Source of the DNA: Saprospiraceae bacterium | Lineage (GTDB): Bacteria > Bacteroidota > Bacteroidia > Chitinophagales > Saprospiraceae | Reading direction: 5' to 3' | Length of the DNA stretch: 64,000 nt | Assembly (NCBI GenBank): GCA_016715965.1 | Contig: JADJXG010000001.1 | Coordinates: 3,229,501 to 3,293,500 of the forward strand | Shown: one piece after another, positions 1 through 8,700 of the stretch | How the letters are laid out: every line of letters begins with the position of its first letter | How positions within the stretch are numbered: position 1 is the stretch's first letter | Notes under the pieces: model-generated | Told to the model about the DNA's origin: nothing | Database searches by the model: none | What the model saw: the letters and a program-made list of their open reading frames with translations, nothing else | Position numbers and translations under genes: made by a program

Positions 1-915
1 ATTGGCGACATATTTGCAACTTTTGATTTGAGCCATTGCTGCTCTCACAAACTTAATGTCCCGTGTAAGTGATTTTTTTGAATTGAAGGAGGTATAGGTA
101 ATATAACCCTGTCTATCAATACAAATGTTAAATACAGCACTTTGCAAAACGGGCCCAGCCAAAGTTCTCGCATCAATAGAACAGGATTCTCTTCTTCTTC
201 TAAGTTCTCCTAGTTCATCAAAATTGACTCCGACTCCATCTCCGGTTCCGCTGCCTGTACCAGAACCTTCACCGCCGCCACTGCCACCTCCGCCGCCAGT
301 ACCAGTACCGCCACCGGCTCCAGTTCCAGATCCTGAGCTGGAACCACCTGATCCGGTTCCTGCACCAGACCCTGTGCCAGTCCCACCAGTTCCAGGTGTA
401 TCCTCATCTCCTGAAGATGAGTGTGTTGTCGTTTTTGTAGGCGTTGTCGTGGTTGAACTTGTTCCTGTCGATTCGGTAGGGGTGGTAGTAATGGTTACTT
501 TGGGTGGCGTGGGCAAAGTGACAATATCCGGTTCTGTAGTGGTGACTACTGTTTTAGGTCCTGAAGGAGTCGGGATTTTTTCAACCGGGGTTGTTTCTAC
601 TTTTTTGTCGGCAACTTCCACAGGTTCAGGAGTTGGTGAGGGCTTTGATTCACCTTCAGAGCCACCTTCTTTCGTTTCCAATCCTTCAGCTCCTTTACTG
701 CCGCCAGCATTTTCATACTGTTTCATTTTTTCCAACGGAACAAAACTCACCAGACTTAAATAGGGCGGAGAATCTGGATCTTCGGGAGGTATAATTTCAA
801 ATTTGAAGAAAAATATAATTAACAACAACAATAAATGTGCAATTATCGCATAAACAGTGCCTTTTATACTATTTTTTTGCTCTGTTTTGACATAACTGAA
901 ATAAATGGTCGACAT
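1..915 (-). CDS. TonB-like energy transducer, C-terminus cut by window edge
   Basis: The minus-strand frame is open from an ATG at 915-913 to base 1 (305 codons) with no stop, so the 3' end lies outside the window. Residues about 1-20 are a short cytoplasmic stretch, followed by one hydrophobic segment (about residues 21-40, rich in L, I and F). Next comes a Pro/Thr/Glu/Lys-rich stretch and then a long Gly/Ser/Thr linker (about residues 165-225). The last part (NFDELGELRRRRESCS, then a segment with FNICIDRQGYIT) resembles the compact C-terminal region of TonB-family proteins. Such proteins carry proton-motive-force energy from ExbB/ExbD to outer-membrane receptors. The glycine linker replaces the Pro/Lys spacer of classical TonB. 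The family call is by architecture; the end of the domain is not visible. ExbB/ExbD genes may lie beyond the left edge. Confidence 0.7.
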   Translation of the reverse strand, partial: MSTIYFSYVKTEQKNSIKGTVYAIIAHLLLLLIIFFFKFEIIPPEDPDSPPYLSLVSFVPLEKMKQYENAGGSKGAEGLETKEGGSEGESKPSPTPEPVEVADKKVETTPVEKIPTPSGPKTVVTTTEPDIVTLPTPPKVTITTTPTESTGTSSTTTTPTKTTTHSSSGDEDTPGTGGTGTGSGAGTGSGGSSSGSGTGAGGGTGTGGGGGSGGGEGSGTGSGTGDGVGVNFDELGELRRRRESCSIDARTLAGPVLQSAVFNICIDRQGYITYTSFNSKKSLTRDIKFVRAAMAQIKSCKYVAN

Positions 916-981
916 GGATTGAATTGTAGAATTGAAGTGTAAAGTTAGCTATTTATATTGAATATTATATAAATAAATATA

Positions 982-1194
982 TTATAATTTCTTTATATTA
1001 ACTTTTTGTAAAGACAGATACACCAATACAATACCGATCAAAGAAAGTATTCCTTTTATCATAAACGCCCAAAAAAAACCCAATTTTTCGATGGGTCTCA
1101 AAAAAACAAACGAAACATTCACCAGACTTAGTATGATGGCAAGGCAACCGGTAATAAAGAATACAAATCCGATAATGGCCATCCAATTTTTCAT
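982..1194 (-). CDS. small two-helix membrane protein, unknown function
   Basis: This 70-residue frame consists almost entirely of two hydrophobic segments (about residues 4-30 and 37-62) separated by a short polar loop (RPIEKLG), with a Lys-rich C-terminus. It lies upstream of the TonB-like gene on the same strand, with a gap of about 65 bp. The first ATG follows an AT-rich stretch. I recognise no family. The hydrophobic pattern and a clean ATG make it a plausible gene, but such short frames can also arise by chance in AT-rich DNA. Confidence 0.55.
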   Translation of the reverse strand: MKNWMAIIGFVFFITGCLAIILSLVNVSFVFLRPIEKLGFFWAFMIKGILSLIGIVLVYLSLQKVNIKKL

Positions 1195-1242
1195 AGAAAA
1201 TTATTAAAATTTTGTCAAATGTAGTTCTAATCTAGAATTCTA

Positions 1243-1271
1243 CTCAAAAAGCCTTTAGTTTTGAGCTTTTT
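1243..1271 (+). promoter_or_regulatory. two overlapping, mutually exclusive hairpins before the lyase start
   Basis: CTCAAAA (1243-1249) pairs with TTTTGAG (1259-1265). AAAAAGC (1246-1252) pairs with GCTTTTT (1265-1271). The arms overlap, so only one hairpin can form at a time, and the second ends just before the ATG at 1275. This could be a leader switch or the tail of a terminator, but in AT-rich DNA 7-bp stems also occur by chance. Confidence 0.25.
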
Positions 1272-1274
1272 ACG

Positions 1275-2132
1275 ATGACGGAGATAAAAATAATTGAATG
1301 CCCAAGAGACGCCATGCAAGGTATTCAATCATTTATTCCAACTCAAACAAAAATAGAATACCTCACAAAACTACTACGTGTAGGATTTGATACCATCGAT
1401 TTCGGCAGTTTCGTTTCTCCCAAAGCCATCCCTCAATTAAGAGATACCCATGAAGTAATACAAGCCATCTCATCCATCAAAGGAAATACCAAATTATTGG
1501 CTATTGTAGCCAATGACAGAGGTGCAAAGGAAGCTTGTTTGCATGAATCAATTGACTATTTGGGTTATCCATTTTCAGTTTCCGAAACATTTCAAATCAG
1601 GAATACAAATGCCTCAATTGAGGAATCCATTCAAAGGATTAAGTTTATTTACCAGATTGCAAAGGACCATGGAAAAGAAATGGTAATTTACATTTCGATG
1701 GCTTTTGGAAATCCCTATGGGGATCCATGGAATGCAGACATAATTTCCCATTATATTGATCTATTAAGCAAAGAGGGCATTCAAAATTTTGCACTTTCGG
1801 ATACGATTGGAGTAGCGAATTCAGATAGCATATCTTATTTGTTTGAATCTATTCTTCCAAATTGGGAAGGACTTAGTCTGGGTGCCCATTTCCATACCAC
1901 AGCTCATACCTGGGAAGAAAAAATGCAATCCGCCTGGAATGCAGGATGCAGGAAATTTGATGGGGCAATCAGAGGATTTGGTGGATGCCCAATGGCGAAA
2001 GATACTTTGACCGGCAATATGCCTACAGAAAATATGATTCAGTTTTTTGAAAAATCGGGTGTATCGGTTCCAATCGACAAAGAGGCATTTAGGCAAGCAA
2101 TGATGTACACCACAGAAGTGTTTGGAATTTAG
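1275..2132 (+). CDS. hydroxymethylglutaryl-CoA lyase-type enzyme
   Basis: This 285-residue protein of the HMGL-like TIM-barrel family would cleave 3-hydroxy-3-methylglutaryl-CoA to acetoacetate and acetyl-CoA (leucine degradation). The family's key residues are present: Arg-Asp in the first strand (ECPRDAMQ, R11-D12), the SFVSPK loop near residue 50, the metal-binding pair HFH (H205, H207), and the catalytic cysteine loop GGCPMAK (C238) followed by GN and TEN. Length is close to the usual 290-300 residues. The GNAT gene starts 11 bp downstream, so the two may be cotranscribed. Related barrel enzymes (other acyl-CoA lyases, homocitrate synthase-like) are alternatives, but the GGCP loop favours HMG-CoA lyase. 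Confidence 0.85.
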   Translation: MTEIKIIECPRDAMQGIQSFIPTQTKIEYLTKLLRVGFDTIDFGSFVSPKAIPQLRDTHEVIQAISSIKGNTKLLAIVANDRGAKEACLHESIDYLGYPFSVSETFQIRNTNASIEESIQRIKFIYQIAKDHGKEMVIYISMAFGNPYGDPWNADIISHYIDLLSKEGIQNFALSDTIGVANSDSISYLFESILPNWEGLSLGAHFHTTAHTWEEKMQSAWNAGCRKFDGAIRGFGGCPMAKDTLTGNMPTENMIQFFEKSGVSVPIDKEAFRQAMMYTTEVFGI

Positions 2133-2143
2133 TAAATGAATGT

Positions 2144-2596
2144 ATGTATTTTACCGAAATTGATTTTGGAACACCTGAGTATGACGAAGCTATATCACTT
2201 CGCTCAGAAATCCTTCGCAAACCTTTAAATCTTGAATTTGAAATAGGTCAGATTGCGGAAGAATGGAAAGAATTGCATTTGGCTGCAATCGATGGAAACA
2301 TCATTGGCACCTTGACATTTCAAAAACAAAATGATGGCTTGCTAAAAATGAGACAGGTGGCTGTGGTATCTGATTTACAGAATCGAGGCATTGGTGCTGC
2401 TTTGGTTACATTTGCAGAAAACTGGGCGTTGACCAATGGATTTCATCAAATAGTTTTGCATGCAAGAAAGGAGGCTACAAAATTTTACCTAAAGCTTGGC
2501 TACCACATCGAGGGAGAAATGTATTTGGAAGTTGGTATTCCGCATTTCACCATGGTAAAAAACCTATTTTCTAATCAGGTATTCCAAAGATCCTAA
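2144..2596 (+). CDS. GNAT-family N-acetyltransferase
   Basis: This 150-residue protein has the GNAT fold signature. The central strand and acetyl-CoA pyrophosphate loop read MRQVAVVSDLQNRGIGAALV (about residues 68-87, Q/RxxGxG/A type), followed by a helix and the strand-plus-loop HARKEATKFYLKLGYH (about residues 107-122), typical of motif B. It would transfer an acetyl group from acetyl-CoA to an amine; the substrate cannot be read from sequence. It sits 11 bp after the lyase gene, on the same strand, and is probably translated from the same message. A second acid-rich N-terminal half without recognisable features is normal for the family. Confidence 0.85.
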   Translation: MYFTEIDFGTPEYDEAISLRSEILRKPLNLEFEIGQIAEEWKELHLAAIDGNIIGTLTFQKQNDGLLKMRQVAVVSDLQNRGIGAALVTFAENWALTNGFHQIVLHARKEATKFYLKLGYHIEGEMYLEVGIPHFTMVKNLFSNQVFQRS

Positions 2597-2730
2597 TTAA
2601 AATATTTTCTGTTTTATTTGGCACAAAACCTGAGGTGTTTATTACTTTTACGGGCTGAAATACTTGTTTTTTTACTTATATAATTTATTATTATTTGTAA
2701 TAAGTTAATAATAAGTATTTTAGAGAAATT

Positions 2731-2755
2731 TATCAACCAACCTGCTCATGAACTC
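2731..2755 (+). promoter_or_regulatory. conserved leader and start context of giant gene 1
   Basis: The block AACCAACCTGCTC directly before the start, followed by ATGAACTC, recurs in front of giant gene 3 (22136-22158). A variant (TAAACCAAACCAACC, then CTCATGAACT) precedes giant gene 2 (14732-14760). The DNA upstream is very AT-rich. The signal peptides that follow diverge at once, so this is a conserved leader rather than conserved coding sequence. Confidence 0.45.
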
Positions 2756-5700
2756 AAGCCTTATTCATCTAAGACTTTTATGCAAATTTTGCATAATTAT
2801 TCTAATTACACATTTATCAGTTCCTTTAACAGTCAATAGTCAGGTAACCATATCCGGGGGATCTACCGTGAATGGTGTCTATCCTAGTATTTCTGCAGCC
2901 ATTATTGCTTTAAATGGTGCGGTCATTTCTGGGCCGGTGGTTATTGATGTAAACGCCGGTCACAGCGAAACCAGCCCTTCCGGAGGGATTGAAATGACTG
3001 CGACAGGTACAATGGTAAACACCATCACCCTCAAAAAATTTGGCGCTGGTATAAATCCCAAAATAATTGCCTATACAGGCGGCACAGGGACCCCAACGAC
3101 CGTTGTTCAAGATGGAATTTTCAGATTGGTTGGTTCGGACTACGTGACCATAGATGGTATAGATTTGGAAGAAAATAGTTTAAATACGACCAATCCATCC
3201 ACCATGGAATATGGATACTCTTTTTTTAAAGCCAGTACTTCCAACGGTTGTCATTTCAACACCATTAAAAACTGTACGATCACCCTGAGCCATATCAACA
3301 ATGCCACCTCAACACTTCCTGCAACAGAAGGATCCAGAGGAATTCAAGTGGTAAACAGTACACAAATTGCTCAGACAACATCTCTCATTCCGGTTTCACA
3401 AGCTGGTGCAAATTCAAACAATAAATTTCATTCCAACACGATCAAATTGTGCAATTACGGAATTGTACTCAGTGGATATGCGGCGCCTTCTCCATTTACT
3501 CTTGGCGATACTCTGAATGATATTGGTGGTAGTTTTTTTGGCACAGGAAATACCATTTTAAATTTTGGAGGTGCCCCTGCAGCGACTAATCCTTCAGCTG
3601 GTATTAGAGCCATCAATCAATGGGGTGTCAACATTTCCTACAACACGATAAACAACAACGATGGCACCCATACCAACCATGTGACCACCTTTAGGGGGAT
3701 TTATGCTCAATCTGGTACAAGTGCATCTGCCAATATCAACTTCAATCATTTGGATATTAAAGGAGGAGGTACAACTTCTCAATTGGCCATTATTGAAAAT
3801 GGAATTGGGGCTACTCCGGCAGGTAATACCGTCAATATCATGAACAACGTAATTACCGGTAGTTATTTAACGGCCACCTCAGGCGCATTTTATGGTATTT
3901 ACAATTTATCGGCCACAGCTGCGGTCGTAAATATAGTCAGCAATTCTATTTCCAATACCACATATAGCAGTGCAGGATTAACGGGTACTGGGGTAAACTA
4001 TCTGATTTACAATTCTGCAAACTTGAGTACAATGGTGCTAAATATTGCAGACAATGAAATCATCAATCATTACAGAACTGGTACTTCAGGTGGAACTACC
4101 ATAGGTATATATCATGTGACAGGCACTACAGGAATGCAGGTAAATGTTAAAAGGAATACCATCGAAGGACTTTCAATCGATGGCTCCGGAACAACAAGCA
4201 CACTCTACGGTATCCAGACTTCTACGGGTACCATTCGCTGTGATAGCAATAATGTATCTTATCTTACCTGTTTTAAAACATCAGGAACAAGCGCACTTTA
4301 CGGTATTTATAATGGTTCTTCGCCGGTTGATGAAACATACAATTACAATGAGGTTAACAACCTGACACACAATGGTACTGGTATTCTTTACGGTATTTAT
4401 GCTTTTACCACTACAGGTATTAGAACGGTTAGAAACAATGTTATCCACAGTTTGAGGACAGGAGGAACTACAATCTCTGGTATCCAAATGTCATCTAGTG
4501 TTCCAACCATTTTTAATAACAAGATTTACAATTTAGAATCACTAAGTACAGGGGCCCCCACCGTTTCTGGAATTATGATAACTTCCTCAACAGCTGGAAC
4601 CATCCCAATTTACAACAATTTGATTGGAGATTTAAGAGCGCCCAATGCCAATACATCTATTGCGACTGCTCCTTCAGTGAGGGGAATCAATTTTACCACT
4701 ACTACCTCCTCAACCACCTTGGCAGTAAGCTACAATACCATTCTTCTTAATGCCATGAGTTTTGGAACCAATTTTGGTACAGCCGGAATTTTCCATACCA
4801 CGAGCACTACAGCCACTTCCGCAATGCTGGAATTAAACAACAACAACATTGTTAACCTTTCAACACCAAAAGGAATTGGAAAGACCACTGCATATCAGAG
4901 ATCAAGTGCTACTTTGACCAATTTTGGTACAAATTCCAACAGGAATAACCTATATGCGGGTGGTGTTTGTAATGAACGCTTAATCTTTTTTGATGGCACC
5001 AATTCGGATTCCACATTGGCTCAGTATCAAGCTCGCGTAAATCCAAGGGATGCTAATTCAGTATCCGAGACCCCTCATTTTATTAGTACAAACGGTGCTT
5101 CTGCTAATTTTTTACACATAGATCAGACCAAACCAACACTTCTCGAAAGTGGAGCAGCGCCAATTGCTGGAATAACCAATGATTTTGATGGAGATACACG
5201 AAATGTCACTACCCCGGATATTGGTGGCGATGAATTTTTAGGGTCTATTCCTTCTGCATGCAACGGAACACCAGTATCGGGAACAATTAGTTCTACCCCA
5301 ACTTCAGGATGTTCGGGTAATAAAGCCACACTATGCGTCTCAGGACAAAGCAATACAAGTGGATTAAGTTACCAATGGAAGTTTTCAAACAATGTTGGTG
5401 GGCCATTTGATAACATTCCTTGTGCCAAGGACAAATGCTACATGACCGATACATTGTCTGCGGGGACTTATTATTTTCAATTAATGGTAACCTGTGATGC
5501 ATCTGGACTTTCTTCTACAACTCCTACCTACACTTTTGTTGTAAACGGTTCTCCTACGATATCAGTTTCACCCCCTGCTCCGTCAATTTGTAGTGGTTCA
5601 CCCGTTAGTTTAACCGCATCAGGGGCGATTTCATATAGCTGGGCACCAGCAACTGGTCTCAATATGACAACCGGAGCAACAGTAATGGCAAATCCAATTG

Positions 5701-8700
5701 CAACAACAACCTATACCGTTACAGGTACAGATGTGAATGGGTGCACGGGTACTCAATCAGTTACGGTTTCTGTAAATCCCAGTCCTCAAATCAGTTCAGT
5801 GACTGCTGTACCCAATCCTATCTGCATCGGTGGAAGCACCCAATTGGATTTAATGGATGCTGACACAGCTTATTACATCCTGCCGATAGTCTATGGTGTA
5901 ATTGATTCAACAGGCTGGAATGCGGTAAATTTAGTTACCGCCGGTATCGCCAATATTGGTTTATCAGCTGGTACGTTGGATGATGGTTATTGGAGTGGAA
6001 TTAGCATTCCGTTTTCATTCAATCTGTATGGTACGCTTTATAATACTGCCGCAGTTGGCACCAACGGAAATCTTCAATTGGGGACATTGGCAACCGGTGG
6101 ATATAATGGTGTTTGGCCAACTGCAACAGCGCCAAATGGAGTCATAGGTGGGGTTCATGCCGATTTACGAATGGATAACGCTGCTACCAATGTTTATTAT
6201 TTCACCAGAGGTGTTTCGCCCAATAGACAATTTATACTAGTGGTGGATAATGCAGGCTTTTTCTCCGGAGGCGGAAATGCTTCATATCAAATTGTGCTAA
6301 ATGAATTCGACTATACAGTTGAAATTCACACAGGTCTTTTGACGAATACGACAACGAATAAAGTCCAGGGGATCGAAAATGGTCCGGGTACTGTTGCAGC
6401 AGTTGTTGCTGGCAGAAACAATACTCCTACCTGGAGTGGGATTCCCGACGCTTATCGATTTTCAAGGGTTAAGTCCTATTCATGGTCTCCACCCACCTAC
6501 CTCAACAATACGACCATCAAAAATCCATTAGGTACTGGAATCCTTAATGACATTAGTTATACAGTGACTGTCACCGCTCCTAACGGATGTACCGATACAG
6601 AGGATATTGACATCATTGTAAATCCAAAACCAACCATAAGTTGTAATGAAACTTCCGGCAACCTTCCAAATGATTGTGTGATTTGTTCCGGAGCAAATGC
6701 AAGCTTGACAGCAAGTGGTGGGGTCAATTATCTCTGGAGCAATGGTGGAATGACTGCCTCAATTGTGGTTTCTCCAGCCATGACTACCATTTACACAGTG
6801 ACGGTGACTGACGCAGATAATTGTACTGGCACCCAAAGCATTACAGTTATGGTCAATGCAAACCCCAATCCCTCAATCTCACCTTCCAATCCTCAAATTT
6901 GCCCGGGTGAATCTGTACAATTGAATGGATCTGGAGGAGGTAGTTACCTTTGGAGCACTGGCTCGACAGCTCCATTTATCCTTGTTTCACCAATTACTTC
7001 CACAACTTATTTTTTGACCGTAACCAATGCAAATGGTTGTTCAGCAATTGCAAGCGCAACCGTGAATGTAAAGGCTGGTGTTACCCTTGATCATTCAAGA
7101 ATAGAACCAAGCACTTGCCAAAGTCAAGATGGATCCATCGACCTGATGGTGACTGCTGGGCAACCACCATTTTCATACAATTGGTTTACCCCAAATGGTA
7201 GCGGTTTGGTTAACGGTCAGGAAGACCAAAATGGACTAAGCATTGGTTCTTATTTTGTCACTGTTACTTCGACCAATGGATGCTCAGCCACAAGACAAAT
7301 AAATCTTGTGGGCCCAGGAAATTGTTCAGTATGCCCAACCATTGGAGGGCTCTCGAAAAGTGTCAACTCAATATGCCGTTCAGCACCTTTTACCCTGACA
7401 GCAACTGGACTCGTGAATATGGGAACTACCTATGGTATAACTTTTAAATATTCAACCACCATGCTCACAGGGACTGAGCCTTATACAATGGGCTCTGTGA
7501 TAGGTACGGTTCCAAATGGAGGTTTGACAATGGGTGGTACACAGGCAGTATTGAATACAGCCAGTATACCAATTTCTGGTCCCGTATTTCTGTATGCCAT
7601 CTTGTCTCCGACGCCGACAGATCCGGCTTGCAGACCTTCAGCTGCCAATTCAGTGAATGTAGTTAGTTGCAATGTGATTATTTCTGATCCTTGTGCATGC
7701 TTAAACAATGCTACCACTTTAACCAATGGTCAATTTAGCGAAACAATAAAAGTAACAGCTCCTCCAGGACAAATCTGGAGATTAACTGCAAATACAGGAT
7801 TGTACACCACTTCAAGCCCTCCACCTCCAGGAGCTCCTGTTTTAATTCCAATTAATACCATTTTGACTGAGATGCCCATCAATTCAGATTCCAGCATGTA
7901 CATTCTTGCCGGCAGGCACGTTGATGCCATGGGATATAATGTAACTGTTAGCAACACTGTAACCTCCAGCTCTATTAGCAATACATGCTATTATCCAAAC
8001 CCAACAATCAACAATCTCAATGCCAGATATTGTGTTACAGATCCTGCATTCACCTTGCAAGGCTCTGCTCAATTGGGAGATGGTTCCGGACCCGCCATGG
8101 GTGTGGGTACGTTCAGAATAAATGGAAATATTGCAACCATTTTTAATCCCGGCGCTTTGGGAATTGGAACTCACACGGTACAATATTGTTTTGACGCTGC
8201 GGACGGAATACCCAACGGCCAGCATCCCGGTTGCAATCAATGCATCAGCCAATCTGTTGGTATTGACGGCCCACCCACCATTACCTGTCCGGCCAATCTA
8301 AATGTTTCATGTGCAATAGATGTCCCAGCTCCAAACCCAGCATTGGTAACAATAAATTCAAACCCTTGTCCAAATCCTGCAATGGTTGTACATGTCAGTG
8401 ATGTAATTAGCAATCAAACATGTCGTGACCGTTTTACTTTGACAAGAACCTATCGAGCTACCAATCCATGTTGTCCAAACAATCCTGTTACTTGTACTCA
8501 AATCATAACAGTCAATGATGTGACTCCACCATCGCCATTTTGTCCGGCCAATCAAAATCTCCAGTGTGCCTCTCAGATACCACCTGTGAACACAGCGAGT
8601 GTAATTACAGCAGATGGTTGTGGTAATGCCGGGATTGTAGTGACGCATGTAAGCGATACACGAGTCAATGAAACTTGTCCAAATCGATTTACCCTGAACC

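Noticed and set aside
125..763. A 212-codon plus-strand open frame rich in Pro, Val and Ser
   Set aside because: It is the complement of the Gly/Ser/Thr/Pro linker of the TonB-like gene on the minus strand; the proline-valine repeats are the antisense of the glycine-threonine repeats.
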